From: Streptomyces sp. CGMCC 4.7035
GTDB lineage: Bacteria > Actinomycetota > Actinomycetes > Streptomycetales > Streptomycetaceae
DNA length: 64,000 nucleotides
NCBI RefSeq assembly: GCF_031583065.1
Contig: NZ_CP134053.1
Span: 4,774,001 to 4,838,000, forward strand
Direction: 5' to 3'
Shown: positions 26,901 to 35,322 of the stretch, in pieces
Layout: the number at the start of each line of letters is the position of its first letter
Numbering within the stretch: position 1 is the first letter of the stretch
Translations under genes and position numbers: made by a program
Notes under the pieces: generated by a model
Databases searched by the model: none
The model's input: the letters and a program-made list of their open reading frames with translations, nothing else
Told to the model about the DNA's origin: nothing

Positions 26901-27024
26901 TGCTGCCCGCATCGAACCGGACCTCGCCGTGCACCGCATCCCGCAGTGCCGCTTCCAGCCCGGCCACGTCCACTGCGGCTCCCGTCGGGTCGACGGGGAG
27001 GAACAAGCCGCTCAGCGGACTCAC
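23938..27024 (-). CDS. FAD-linked dehydrogenase fused to Fe-S domain (D-2-hydroxyacid/glycolate oxidase type)
   Basis: The 1028-residue protein joins an FAD_binding_4 domain (SRGGGTSLAGQTTN, about residue 85; GGMIGNNSCG), an FAD-oxidase C-terminal domain (LSGEHGDGQARGELL), a ferredoxin-like unit (LCLACKGCKSDCPTGVDM) and two CCG cysteine domains (CCGLTWISTGQL, CCGLAGNFGFERGHH). A possible membrane helix ends the protein. Relatives oxidise D-lactate, glycolate or 2-hydroxyglutarate and feed the quinone pool. GTG at 27024 overlaps the upstream stop as GTGA. With an SDR before and an enolase-type enzyme after, it suits catabolism of a hydroxy or sugar acid. Confidence 0.9.
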   Translation of the reverse strand: MSPLSGLFLPVDPTGAAVDVAGLEAALRDAVHGEVRFDAGSKGAYVTDGSNYRQVPIGVVIPRDVEAGARAVEVCARFGAPVLSRGGGTSLAGQTTNTAVIIDWSKYCDALVSVDPDARTCVVEPGLVLDELNRQLSDVRLQFGPKPSTHSHCALGGMIGNNSCGASAQAYGKTVDNVRRLEVLTYDGTRMWVGPTSKAERTRIVAEGGRRAEIHEGLDRIVTEYLADIRRGYPKIPRRVSGYNLDSLLPENDFDVAKTLVGSEGTLVTVLRAELDLVPVPPSQSLLVLGYDDICSAADDVPRLLEHCSPGQLEALDGRMAQLMREEHAYLDSLHALPEGDSWLLVQFSGDSQDDVDEQAHALLRAVGRSEKDPAVAFSDDPAREQEMLRAREAGLGVTARPPDDRDTWEGWEDSAVPPERLGDYLRDLKDLFDDFGYDHPSLYGHFGQGCVHTRIPFGLTTVDGVADFRRFLERAADLVAAYGGSLSGEHGDGQARGELLTRMFGERLVAAFGELKALFDPGNRMNPGKVVDPNPVDGQLRLGPAWRPATVRTHFGYPEDEHSFSRAVLRCVGIGNCRSHHGGVMCPSYRATQEEEHSTRGRARLLFEMLDGHADSAITDGWRSTEVRDALDLCLACKGCKSDCPTGVDMATYKAEFLAHHYAGRPRPAAHYSMGWLPLWARLSRIAPSLVNSALHAPGLADAGKRLAGVDGARQAPVFARESFLQWWRARGTYEPDPGDPRAVVLWPDTFSTYFHPAIARSAVRVLEDAGFHVAVPTRPVCCGLTWISTGQLTVAKQVLRHTLGVLRPWIEAGTPVIGLEPSCTAVFRADAPELLSADPDVRRLAERFRTFAEHLVEHAPEDWRPPALARQAMVQTHCHQHAITHDDADRELMRRAHIDAEVLDEGCCGLAGNFGFERGHHEVSMAVAEQGVLPAVRAASPAALLLADGFSCRTQIEQAGTGRRALHLAEALALGLDGVLPAHLPEHLAERPAEPSRLGRWATTAVAAALTAVPAAVAAHRVRRRS

Positions 27025-28049
27025 CCGACCTTCCGCCCCTGGAGAGGTGCCGTCGGTGCGCCGGCGCCCTCCTGGACCCCGTGCAGGAACTCCTCCATGA
27101 CCTCGGTCGCCGTCCGCTGCGGCCGCCAGGCCAGTTCGGTCTGCGCGCGTGTGCAGTCCATGAGCGGCAGTCGCAGCACGGCGTCGAAGAGGTGCGGGGA
27201 CGCGGGCAGCAGACGCAGCCCCCACGCGGCGGCGATCGCCGACCGTGCGGCCGTGCGGGGCATCCGCACGGGGCGGGATCCCAGCAGCTCGCCCAGTACG
27301 GCCGCGTCGAGGGGCGGGTCGGCGGCCAGGTTGAACGCGCCCCGGACGTCACTTTGCAGCGCGAGCTGGTAGGCGCGGGCCGCGTCGTCGGTGTGCAGCG
27401 CCTGCACCCGCAGCCCTGGGATGTCCGGCAGGAACGGCAGCAGCTCCGGCCGGATCAGCGGTCCGGGCAGGAACCGTCCGCCGAAGATGCGCCGCTGTTC
27501 GCTCGCCGACTCGCGCTTGAACAGGAACGCGGGCCGCATCCGTACGACACGGACGCCGGGATGCTCGTACTCGTACGCGTCGAGTGTCCGCTCCAGGTAG
27601 GCCTTCTCCCGTGTGTAGGCGGCGTCCGGCCAGCCGTGCGTGGGCCAGGACTCGTCCACGGCGTGGTCCTCAGGACCCGGGGAGTAGGCGCCGACCGACG
27701 AGGCGTGCACGAGCGTCGGCACCTCGGCGGCGGCGACGGCCTCGAAGACCCGGATGCTTCCGAGCACGTTCGTCCGCCAGGTCGCGACCGGATCGTGCGT
27801 GGGCTGGAACGCCCACGCCAGGTGTACGACCGCGTCGGCGCCCTCGAACTCCGTCACCAGGTCGGCCTGCTCCGAGGCGAGGTCGACCTCCGACCACCGC
27901 ACGCGTTCCGGGCCGAGGTCGGGGACGCGGCGAGCCAGGCCCCGCACGCTGTCGACGTCCGGGTCCTCGGCGAGCAGGCGCACGAGGCTGGTGCCCACAT
28001 TGCCGGTGGCCCCCGTGACAACGATCTTTGTGCCTGTTGCGGTGCTCAC
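27021..28049 (-). CDS. NAD-dependent epimerase/dehydratase (extended SDR)
   Basis: The 342-residue protein starts with the Rossmann loop VTGATGNVGTSLVRLL and has HLAWAFQPTHD, LVHASSVGAYSPG and the YTREK (YxxxK) catalytic pair. GAGGAG stands 7 nt before the GTG at 28049. It heads the three-gene run with the FAD/Fe-S and enolase-type enzymes. It probably acts on a sugar-derived or lactone substrate; which one is not visible. Confidence 0.88.
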   Translation of the reverse strand: MSTATGTKIVVTGATGNVGTSLVRLLAEDPDVDSVRGLARRVPDLGPERVRWSEVDLASEQADLVTEFEGADAVVHLAWAFQPTHDPVATWRTNVLGSIRVFEAVAAAEVPTLVHASSVGAYSPGPEDHAVDESWPTHGWPDAAYTREKAYLERTLDAYEYEHPGVRVVRMRPAFLFKRESASEQRRIFGGRFLPGPLIRPELLPFLPDIPGLRVQALHTDDAARAYQLALQSDVRGAFNLAADPPLDAAVLGELLGSRPVRMPRTAARSAIAAAWGLRLLPASPHLFDAVLRLPLMDCTRAQTELAWRPQRTATEVMEEFLHGVQEGAGAPTAPLQGRKVG

Positions 28050-28141
28050 TTCTGGGCTCCTCTCGGTGACCGGTGACCGGTCCCTGCGAGTACCCGGTGC
28101 ACACGGAAGCACCCAGGGCTCGGCGAGCGAACAGGACCCGG

Positions 28142-28486
28142 TCAGCCGTCCGTCGCCGGGGCCTGCGCCGGGGCCGGGCCGCGCTGCGCGTCGTGCCGGG
28201 CGAGGAGGGCGAGCAGGTCGGAGACGGTCAGGCTCGCGTCGGCCGGGTGCCGCAGAGGGATACCCGGCTCGATGCGATAGGTGTTCGAGCGCCCCGCACG
28301 GTTACGGGTCAGATAGCCCCCCTGCACCAAATCAGAAATGATCTTCTGAACGGCGCGTTCCGTCAGTCGGCAGCGGACCGCGATGTCCCGGATACGGGTG
28401 CTCTGGTCCTCTGCGATGGCGGCCAGCACGCGCGCATGGTTGGTGAGGAAGGTCCATCCTGTATGCGGCTCAGGCACTCCACCCAT
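28142..28486 (-). CDS. Winged-helix (MarR/IclR-like) regulator
   Basis: The 114-residue protein has a winged helix-turn-helix at residues 10-70 (VLAAIAEDQSTRIRDIAVRCRLTERAVQKIISDLVQGGYLTRNRAGRSNTYRI). The C-terminal part is short. The ATG at 28486 is preferred over a TTG at 28507. It lies 92 nt upstream of the SDR gene in the same direction and divergent from the STAS-ANTAR gene. Palindromes in the AT-rich gap at 28510-28567 are probable binding sites. Confidence 0.8.
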   Translation of the reverse strand: MGGVPEPHTGWTFLTNHARVLAAIAEDQSTRIRDIAVRCRLTERAVQKIISDLVQGGYLTRNRAGRSNTYRIEPGIPLRHPADASLTVSDLLALLARHDAQRGPAPAQAPATDG

Positions 28487-28509
28487 GTATTCGATGGTAG
28501 GCCCCAAAA

Positions 28510-28567
28510 TTCATGAAAACAAAAAGACGAAAGAAAATTCATGCATCTCTTGACATGTAATGCATGA
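28510..28567. promoter_or_regulatory. AT-rich operator/promoter region with palindromes
   Basis: TTCATGAA (28510-28517) is a perfect 8-bp palindrome. TCATGCAT (28539-28546) and ATGCATGA (28560-28567) are perfect inverted arms 13 nt apart, and they enclose TTGACA (28550-28555), a good -35 match. The region is far more AT-rich than its surroundings and separates the winged-helix regulator from the STAS-ANTAR gene. Confidence 0.6.
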
Positions 28568-28623
28568 CGGGCCGAGCCTTACAGGCGGGGGCGCGTGCGG
28601 GCGGACGAGCTCGGGAGGCTGCC

Positions 28624-29403
28624 ATGGTGAAGCGGGTACTCCCCCAGCCCGAAAGCCCGGATCAGGCCGTTCGGGCGGCATCGGACCAGTCGCCGCGACA
28701 CATGGTGTCCCCGTGTCTGACGGTGGAGACGCAGCCGAACGGCGACCGGACGGCCGTGGTGGTGTCGGGCGAACTCGACATCGACACGGAGCAGGCACTG
28801 CAGGACGCCCTGCGCGACGCGTTGCGCCACTCGGTGGGCGGCATCGATGTCGATCTCGCGGGAGTGGACTTCTGCGACTGCTCGGGGCTGAACGTCCTGC
28901 TGTGCGTCCGCCGACGGGCGCTGGAGGACGCCAAGACCCTCGCCCTCAGCGCGACCGGCCCGGCCGTCGAGAAGCTTCTGTCGCTGACCGGTACGCGAGC
29001 GCTGTTCGGCCTGACCGGCTCCGCCGCCAGGACCGTGGTGAACGGCCACGCGGCGCGCCCCCGAGCGGGGCCCTCATCCCCGGGGGAGGGTGAGCGGCCC
29101 GAGGGCACCGACGAGGACCTGCAGATCGAGCTCGTCCAGCTCAGGCGGGCCATGCAGACCCGGCCGGTGATCGACCTGGCCCGCGGGGTGCTGATGGCCT
29201 CCTTCGCCCTGAGCGCCCAGGACGCCTGGAGGGTGCTGGTCACCGTCTCCCAGAACACCAACACGAAACTGCACCATGTCGCCCAGGATCTCGTGATGGC
29301 CGTCAACGGCGACACGCCACCCGGACCGCTGCAACGGGAACTGGCGACCGCGGTCACCGCGCTCAAGGAACCCGCCTCGGCACCTCCCCACACCGCCCGG
29401 TAG
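28624..29403 (+). CDS. STAS-ANTAR fusion protein
   Basis: The 259-residue protein joins a STAS domain (about 30-135) to an ANTAR RNA-binding domain (about 165-235). In the STAS part, VDFCDCSGLNVLL carries the Ser that anti-sigma factor kinases phosphorylate. The ANTAR part shows QLRRAMQTRPVIDLARGVLMASFALSAQDAWRVL. Such proteins may link sigma-factor partner switching to antitermination. GGGAGG stands 5 nt before the ATG at 28624. The extension upstream to 28564 is less likely. Confidence 0.88.
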   Translation: MVKRVLPQPESPDQAVRAASDQSPRHMVSPCLTVETQPNGDRTAVVVSGELDIDTEQALQDALRDALRHSVGGIDVDLAGVDFCDCSGLNVLLCVRRRALEDAKTLALSATGPAVEKLLSLTGTRALFGLTGSAARTVVNGHAARPRAGPSSPGEGERPEGTDEDLQIELVQLRRAMQTRPVIDLARGVLMASFALSAQDAWRVLVTVSQNTNTKLHHVAQDLVMAVNGDTPPGPLQRELATAVTALKEPASAPPHTAR

Positions 29404-29467
29404 ACCTGGTTACCCCGGCCGGGCGCACGCCCCCGCTAGGCCGCCACCGGCCGGAGGTACGACGCCT

Positions 29468-29869
29468 GTGCCGGAAACCCCGAGAGGGTATGCCTTGGCC
29501 ATGACCTTTCAACGTCCCGCCGAGCGTGGCGGCCCCGAGCGAGGCCGGTTCGAGGAGTTGGCAGAAAAAGCATCCAATTTGACCAGCTCCCCGCTCTTCT
29601 TTCTCATCTGCCTGGCATTCGTCGGGTTCTTCGTCGCCGCGCACGCGGCGCACCTGCCCGTGCCGTGGCTCCTGCTCGCCGGGGAGTCCACGAGCGCGAT
29701 CACGCTTCTCCTCCTCGCTCTGCTCAAGAACTCGGAGATGCGGGCCGAGCACGCCATTCAGCGCAAGCTCGACGCGATCGCGGGCGCCTTGCTGGAAATC
29801 AACAAGGACAACGAAAGCCCTGCTCTGAAGGAGCTCAGGGACTCGATCCGTATGGAGGAAGAGTTGTAG
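29468..29869 (+). CDS. Low-affinity iron permease-family membrane protein
   Basis: The 133-residue protein has two membrane helices (LFFLICLAFVGFFVAAHAAHL and WLLLAGESTSAITLLLLALL) followed by QRKLDAIAGALLEINKDNE, the pattern of the small bacterial members of the Iron_permease family. GGAGGT is 9 nt before the GTG at 29468; an ATG at 29501 is the alternative start. Despite the family name, transport by these short proteins has not been shown. Confidence 0.7.
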   Translation: MPETPRGYALAMTFQRPAERGGPERGRFEELAEKASNLTSSPLFFLICLAFVGFFVAAHAAHLPVPWLLLAGESTSAITLLLLALLKNSEMRAEHAIQRKLDAIAGALLEINKDNESPALKELRDSIRMEEEL

Positions 29870-29990
29870 AACGGCGCGCGCACGGCGTTGTCACCGATGC
29901 GCGGGGACCGATATGCAGGGAAATACGACTCGTGCCACGCTGATCAGGGGCGGAGCCGCCCCGTCGCACCTCATCGAGGAGTGAGCCGAC

Positions 29991-30179
29991 ATGACCGAGC
30001 GGCAACGTGACCGGTTTACGGACGAGTCGGGCCACGTCAGGGACATGACCGAGGAGACCCTCGGCGCCCAGGAACAGGAACGCCAGGAACGTCAGCACCG
30101 GGAGGAGCGGCGGCAGCAGCGCGGCCGTCGGACCGACGAGTCCACCTACTCCGAGGAGAGCGACAACGATCTTCCGTGA
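29991..30179 (+). CDS. Small charged hypothetical protein, 62 residues
   Basis: GAGGAGTGAGCC lies directly upstream of the ATG. The protein is almost entirely polar, rich in Glu, Arg and Gln (QEQERQERQHREERRQQRG), likely disordered or a coiled coil. No family is recognised. Confidence 0.55.
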   Translation: MTERQRDRFTDESGHVRDMTEETLGAQEQERQERQHREERRQQRGRRTDESTYSEESDNDLP

Positions 30180-30299
30180 CAGTCGCACTTCGCCCCGTCG
30201 GCCTGTCGGCCTGGGGGCGCGCTTCGGCGGGCCCGGGGCCACGTCGCCCCGGGCCTACAGCCGACCTCGCAGCCGCGCCACGATGTGCCCCGACAGACG

Positions 30300-30970
30300 T
30301 CAGTGGGCCAGTACGCCACCCACTCCCGGGCCCGACCCGGTGCTCAGGCCGAGCGCGACGGGGCCGTAGTACGTGCCGCTCTCCGGCACCGGCGCCCCGT
30401 CCGGGCCGCCCCTCAGCGTAAGGACCGTGCCGTCGCCGGCGTTCTCGCCCTCGGCGCCGAGCGCCAGGTCCGGGTGCCCGTCGCCGGTCAGGTCGGCGAG
30501 CGACACCGCCGCGCCGAGCCGGTCGCCCGCCTCGGCGGCACCAGGCACCCCGGTGCGCTCGGCGTCGTACACCTCGGCCTCGGTGGCCGTGAGTCCGCCC
30601 GTGCCGCCGTGCAGCAGCAAGGCCGCGCCCGCGGTCGGCGAGCCGGACACGGTCACGTCCGTACCGGGCGTTGCCGCTGGATTGCTCCGTGCGCGCCCAT
30701 CTCAAAGCGGTTGAGGACCTTGCCGAGAGGGTTCCACCCGCGCCCGTCCGGCATGCGCACCCCGACCCGCTGCCCCAAGTACGTCCCGAGCCCGAGGAGC
30801 GTGTCGTGCGCCCGCTCACGTCCGGCGCCGCCCTTGCGGAGTCCGTCGATCAGGAAGTCGACGACACCCAGGCTGCCCGCCGCCGGGTGTAAGGCTCTGA
30901 CAACTCCCAGGCTCCCGGCCTTAGCCTGGGGAAACGCCGGCGCGAAGCCGACCTGGAGGAGTGAGGGGCG
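30300..30970 (-). pseudogene. Remnants of two genes joined: unknown Streptomyces protein and FG-GAP protein
   Basis: Reading the minus strand, 30300-30720 encodes the end of an FG-GAP (integrin alpha-like) surface protein (GDRLGAAVSLADLTGDGHPDLALG) without start or other repeats. Upstream, 30653-30885 encodes in another frame a fragment containing LGVVDFLIDGLRKGGAG and VGVRMPDGRGW, also without a start. A stop codon separates the FG-GAP frame from anything further upstream. The simplest reading is a deletion that fused the 3' parts of two genes. Confidence 0.6.
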
Positions 30971-30974
30971 AGCC

Positions 30975-31691
30975 GTGTTCTACTATCTGCTCAAATACAT
31001 CATTCTCGGACCGCTCTTGAGACTGGTCTTCCGGCCGCGCATAGAAGGTCTCGAACATGTGCCGGCGTCCGGACCGGCCATCGTCGCCGGCAACCATCTC
31101 TCCTTCTCCGACCACTTCCTGATGCCCGCGATCATCAAACGGCGCATCACCTTCCTGGCGAAGGCCGAGTACTTCACCGGACCCGGCGTCAAGGGCCACC
31201 TGACCGCGACGTTCTTCCGCAGCGCCGGGCAGATCCCGGTGGACCGATCCGGCAAGGACGCCGGACAGGCCGCGATCCGAGAGGGACTCGGCGTGCTGCG
31301 CAAGGGCGAGTTGCTGGGCATCTACCCCGAAGGCACACGCTCGCACGACGGCCGTCTGTACAAGGGCAAGGTAGGCGTCGCGGTGATGGCTCTGAAAGCC
31401 CAAGTACCCGTCATTCCCTGCGCGATGATCGGCACCTTCGAGGCCCAGCCGCCGGGCCAGGTCATCCCCAGCCTCCACCCCGTGGTGATCCGCTTCGGCA
31501 AGCCCCTCGACTTCTCCCGTTACGCCGGCATGGAGAACCAGAAGGCCGTCTTGCGCGCGGTCACCGACGAGATCATGTACGCCATCCTGTCCCTCTCCGA
31601 GCAGGAGTACGTCGACCAGTACGCGGCGGTCGTCAAGGCGCAGGAGGCCGTAGCGGAGGAGCGCAAGTTTCCCCGTATGCCGCTGAGTTGA
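30975..31691 (+). CDS. 1-acyl-sn-glycerol-3-phosphate acyltransferase (PlsC family)
   Basis: The 238-residue protein has the acyltransferase motif NHLSFSDHF (Hx4D) and the substrate motif YPEGTRSHDG. It adds a second fatty acid to lysophosphatidic acid at the membrane. GTG at 30975 follows GGAGGAGTGAGGGG, and the N-terminus is hydrophobic, suited to membrane association. Streptomyces have many PlsC paralogues, so the exact substrate is open. Confidence 0.9.
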   Translation: MFYYLLKYIILGPLLRLVFRPRIEGLEHVPASGPAIVAGNHLSFSDHFLMPAIIKRRITFLAKAEYFTGPGVKGHLTATFFRSAGQIPVDRSGKDAGQAAIREGLGVLRKGELLGIYPEGTRSHDGRLYKGKVGVAVMALKAQVPVIPCAMIGTFEAQPPGQVIPSLHPVVIRFGKPLDFSRYAGMENQKAVLRAVTDEIMYAILSLSEQEYVDQYAAVVKAQEAVAEERKFPRMPLS

Positions 31692-31752
31692 CGGGATCTG
31701 CTCACAGCCGATCCCGCCCGGGCGCCGCTACCCGGCGCTTTAGGCTCGCGTC

Positions 31753-32778
31753 ATGAAACGTGCTGTGGTCATCGGAGCGACGGGACAGATCGGGCGGGCG
31801 GCGGTCGCGGCGCTCGCAGGGGACGGCTGGGATGTGACGGCAGCGTCGCGGGGCGGTGGCCGGGACGAGGACTGGCCCAAGGACGTACGGGCTGTACGGC
31901 TCGACCGTGAGGACGACGCGGCGCTGGCCGGGGTGATCGGCGACGGCTGCGACACCGTGGTCGACATCGTGGCCTATGGAGCGGCGCATGCACGGCAGTT
32001 GGCGTCCCTGTCGGACCGTGTCGGTTCGGCCGTGGTGATCTCCAGTGTGGCGGTCTACGAGGACGACAAGGGGCGGGGCTTCGACACGCAGGAGGAGCCG
32101 GACGGCTTCCCCGAGTATCCCGTGCCCGTCCCCGAGACCCAGCGGACCGTGCGAGCAGGCGACGCCACCTACAGCACACGCAAGGTCGCCCTGGAACGTG
32201 AACTCCTCGCCGTCGCAGATCGGTTGCCCACCACGCTGCTGCGCGCCGGTGCGGTCCACGGCCCGTACTGCCGTTCGCCCCGCGAGCTGTACTTCGTCAA
32301 GCGCGCCCTCGACAGGCGGGTCCGTCGCATCCTCGCGTACAGCGGTCGGAGCCGGTTCCACCCGGCGAGCGTGCGCAACATCGCGGAGCTGATCCGGCTC
32401 GCCGCCGCGCGGCCCGGGGCCCGGGTGCTCAACGCCTGTGATCCCGACGCGCCCACGGTCGCCGAGATCGCCGCGGCGATCGACGCCATGATGGGCGTGG
32501 AGAGCGAGACCGTCCTGGTCGACGGTCCGCCTCCGGCTCCGCGCGTGGGTGACACACCATGGACGGTGCCCGCACCGGTGGTGTGCGACATGTCGGCGGC
32601 GGAACGGGAACTCGGCTACCGTCCCCTGGTCCGGTACGCCGAGACGCTGCCCGAGACGGTCGCCTGGATCGAACGCCAACTGGCCGGGCGGGACTGGCGT
32701 GAGGCGTTCCCGAAGATGGCGGCCGCGTACGGAGACCTCTTCGACTACGCGGCGGAGGATGCCTGGTCGGCGTCATGA
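31753..32778 (+). CDS. NAD-dependent epimerase/dehydratase-like protein
   Basis: The 341-residue protein starts with the Rossmann loop VVIGATGQIGRAAVAAL, followed by VDIVAYGAAHARQL, VVISSVAVYED and, at the usual Tyr-x3-Lys position, TYSTRKVALE. Distance from the SDR family norm is moderate and the substrate is unknown. A strong bidirectional hairpin follows. Confidence 0.82.
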   Translation: MKRAVVIGATGQIGRAAVAALAGDGWDVTAASRGGGRDEDWPKDVRAVRLDREDDAALAGVIGDGCDTVVDIVAYGAAHARQLASLSDRVGSAVVISSVAVYEDDKGRGFDTQEEPDGFPEYPVPVPETQRTVRAGDATYSTRKVALERELLAVADRLPTTLLRAGAVHGPYCRSPRELYFVKRALDRRVRRILAYSGRSRFHPASVRNIAELIRLAAARPGARVLNACDPDAPTVAEIAAAIDAMMGVESETVLVDGPPPAPRVGDTPWTVPAPVVCDMSAAERELGYRPLVRYAETLPETVAWIERQLAGRDWREAFPKMAAAYGDLFDYAAEDAWSAS

Positions 32779-32812
32779 GGAGGGGCGGCCGGGCATTTCC
32801 GGCCGCCCCTCC
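32779..32812. terminator. Bidirectional terminator
   Basis: GGAGGGGCGGCCGG (32779-32792) and CCGGCCGCCCCTCC (32799-32812) form a perfect 14-bp stem with a 6-nt loop between the convergent epimerase and aminopeptidase genes. Confidence 0.8.
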
Positions 32813-32830
32813 CCCTTACGAACGCTCGGA

Positions 32831-34429
32831 CTACGGCTTCGGCGTGGCGTGCGGCGTGCACGTCACGTCGGAGCTGTCCGTCTCGCCGGTGAGCAGGTAG
32901 GTGTCCACCCGGCTGTTGATGCACGGGTTGACCAGACCGGTCACACCGTGGGAGCCCGCGTCCTTCTCGATGATCAGGCGGGAGCCCTTGAAGCGCTTGT
33001 GCAGCTCGACCGCGCCGTCGAACGGCGTCGCGGCGTCACGCGTGGACTGCACGATCATGACGGTCGGCAGGCCCTTGCCGGTCTTCACGTTCACCGGGTT
33101 CTGCTGCTTGACCGGCCAGGTGGCGCACGGCAGGTTCATCCATGCGTTCGCCCAGGTCATGAACGGGTAGTCCTTGTTGAGCCGGGTGTTGTCCCGGTCC
33201 CACTTCTTCCAGCTCGTGGGCCACTTGGCGTCGGTGCACTCGACGGCCGTGTAGACGGCGTTGCCGTTCTCGGAGCTGATGTTGCCCGCCGTGTCCGACA
33301 GGTCGGGCGCGGCGGCGTCGACGAGCGCCTGGGTGTCACCGGCGAAGTACTTGCTGAACACGGTGGCGACCGGCACCCACGAGGAGTCGTAGTACGGGGC
33401 GTTCTGGAAGAAGGAGATCAGCTCGGCCGGGCCGACGAGACCGCCGATGGGGTTCTTCTTCGCCGTGGCGCGCAGCTGGATCCACTTGTCCTGCACCGCG
33501 GCGCGCGTGGTGCCCAGGTGGAAGGAGGCGTCGTTCGCCGCGACCCAGTCCTCCCAGTCCTTCCAGCGGCCCTCGAAGGCGACGTCCTGGTCGAGGTTGG
33601 CCTCGTACCAGATCTTCTCGCGCGACGGGTTGACCACGCTGTCGACGATCATGCGGCGGAGGTGGCCGGGGAACATCGTGCCGTAGACGGCGCCGATGTA
33701 CGTGCCGTAGGAGACACCCAGGTAGTTGAGCTTCTTCTCCCCCAGCGCGGCACGGATGACATCCAGGTCGCGCACGGTGTTGGGCGTGGTCATCTGCCGC
33801 AGCATCGCGCGGCCGGTGCGCTCCAGGCACCCCTCCGCGTACTCGCGGGCGAGCTTGCGCTGGGCGAGCTTGTCCGCCTCGGAGTCGGGGACGGGGTCCG
33901 CCTTGGGTGCCTTCACGAACTCCTGGGGGTCCGCGCAGGAGATGGGCGCCGAGTGGCCGACGCCACGCGGGTCGAAGCCGACGAAGTCGTAGGCCTTCGC
34001 CACGTTGGCCCAGATCGGGTTCTTGGTGGTGACCCGGCGCGGGAAGCGCATACCGGAGCCACCGGGGCCGCCCGGGTTGTAGACGAGGGCGCCCTGGCGC
34101 TCCTCCTTGGTGCCCGTGTTCCCGATGTGGTCGACGGCGAGCTTGATCTGCTTGCCGTTCGGGTGGGCGTAGTCGAGTGGAACGGTGACCCAGCCGCACT
34201 GGATGGGCTTCTCGAACCCCCAGTCGGCGGGACAGTCCTGCCAGTCGATCCCGGCCTTGGCGGCCCGCGCGGCGGCGATCGCGACGCCGCGGGACTCACG
34301 GTCCTGGCCTTGGCGCGAGTCGGCGGTGGCCGACGGTGCCGCCATGGCGCCGGCTATCAGCGTCGCCGTGACGAGCGCCCCCGCAGAGCCGAGTGCGGTC
34401 ACTCGTCTCGTCGGTCTGATTCCCCTCAA
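32831..34429 (-). CDS. Secreted tripeptidyl aminopeptidase (alpha/beta hydrolase, S33)
   Basis: The 532-residue protein begins with a signal peptide (RRVTALGSAGALVTATLIAGAMAAPSATA). The alpha/beta hydrolase fold has the oxyanion segment NPGGPGGSG, the nucleophile Ser in GVSYGTYIGA and the late His in AGSHGVTGL, followed by the TAP-like C-terminal domain. It removes tripeptides from extracellular proteins. The TTG at 34429 is chosen because GGGGAGGT stands just before it and the signal peptide then starts correctly; the open frame to 34522 adds 31 residues that do not fit. Confidence 0.88.
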   Translation of the reverse strand: MRGIRPTRRVTALGSAGALVTATLIAGAMAAPSATADSRQGQDRESRGVAIAAARAAKAGIDWQDCPADWGFEKPIQCGWVTVPLDYAHPNGKQIKLAVDHIGNTGTKEERQGALVYNPGGPGGSGMRFPRRVTTKNPIWANVAKAYDFVGFDPRGVGHSAPISCADPQEFVKAPKADPVPDSEADKLAQRKLAREYAEGCLERTGRAMLRQMTTPNTVRDLDVIRAALGEKKLNYLGVSYGTYIGAVYGTMFPGHLRRMIVDSVVNPSREKIWYEANLDQDVAFEGRWKDWEDWVAANDASFHLGTTRAAVQDKWIQLRATAKKNPIGGLVGPAELISFFQNAPYYDSSWVPVATVFSKYFAGDTQALVDAAAPDLSDTAGNISSENGNAVYTAVECTDAKWPTSWKKWDRDNTRLNKDYPFMTWANAWMNLPCATWPVKQQNPVNVKTGKGLPTVMIVQSTRDAATPFDGAVELHKRFKGSRLIIEKDAGSHGVTGLVNPCINSRVDTYLLTGETDSSDVTCTPHATPKP

Positions 34430-34566
34430 GTGGGACCTCCCCGTACGTGGTTGCGATTGGTACGGGGATCCTTTCGGCTGTGAGGTGTCTGAGAACAGAG
34501 GGGGACTGGGCTTCTTTACCAATCCGATAACCGGTACACGCCTGTCCGTTGAGCGGAGAGGGCCAT

Positions 34567-35322
34567 TCAGCCGACGGTGTGCAGCGCCTCGTCCAGCACC
34601 CGCCGCAGTCGCAGCGCGTCGGGTGCGACCGCGGTGACGAGCACGGCGGGTCCGGCGAGCGGGGTGAGCGCAGCGTACTCTCCCAGCATCCGCGGCTGCG
34701 CCGGTGCCCGCCCGAACTCCGGTCGCACGACGAGAAGTTGCCCAAGGGCCCGATGTCCCGCGAGCACGGCGGGCCCGTCCCAGCCGCCGGGGGCGCCCGG
34801 CCCGCAGGCCACCTCCTGGTCGAGCAGCGGCCGTCCGTCCAGCCGTACGGTGAGACGGCTGGTGAGCCGTCCGGGTTCCTCACCGGCGCGCCCGAGCACC
34901 TGCTCCTCGCGGAATACGAGGCGGGCGCCGGGCGCGAGGTCGACGCGCGAGGAGACATACAGCTCGCTGCCCCGCACGGAGATCAACTGCTCCGGCAGCC
35001 ACCGCAGTTCGCCACCGGCGGCCACGTCGAGCCGGACGTCGTAGCGGGCCTCCCCCTTGGCCTGACCGGGCAGGGCGATGGTCGCGGCGGCCGACCCCAC
35101 CTGAAGCAGGGCACCACTCGCCACCTCGGCCTCGACGGTGAAGTGGTCACCGCCGAGCGGCCCGCTCATCGCACCGACGAGCATGACGCGTGCCTCGTCG
35201 CCGCTCGCCCGCGTACGGCGCAGCGCGAGCGGCCCCTCACCCGCCAGCACCGGCAGCGACGTACCGCCCCTGCCGTCGTCCCGGGCCACGATCCGCGCGG
35301 TGGCCCGTACCCCCGTGCTCAC
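34567..35322 (-). CDS. ureD: Urease accessory protein UreD
   Basis: The 251-residue UreD scaffold delivers nickel with UreF and UreG. Recognisable segments are [42 protein letters not shown] and REEQVLGR. The GTG at 35322 overlaps the ureG stop as GTGA; another GTG 9 nt upstream is possible. It is the last gene of the urease operon. Confidence 0.88.
   Translation of the reverse strand: MSTGVRATARIVARDDGRGGTSLPVLAGEGPLALRRTRASGDEARVMLVGAMSGPLGGDHFTVEAEVASGALLQVGSAAATIALPGQAKGEARYDVRLDVAAGGELRWLPEQLISVRGSELYVSSRVDLAPGARLVFREEQVLGRAGEEPGRLTSRLTVRLDGRPLLDQEVACGPGAPGGWDGPAVLAGHRALGQLLVVRPEFGRAPAQPRMLGEYAALTPLAGPAVLVTAVAPDALRLRRVLDEALHTVG

Noticed and set aside
32549..34483. 644-codon plus-strand frame
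   Set aside because: It is antisense to the tripeptidyl aminopeptidase, which has all its motifs and a signal peptide.
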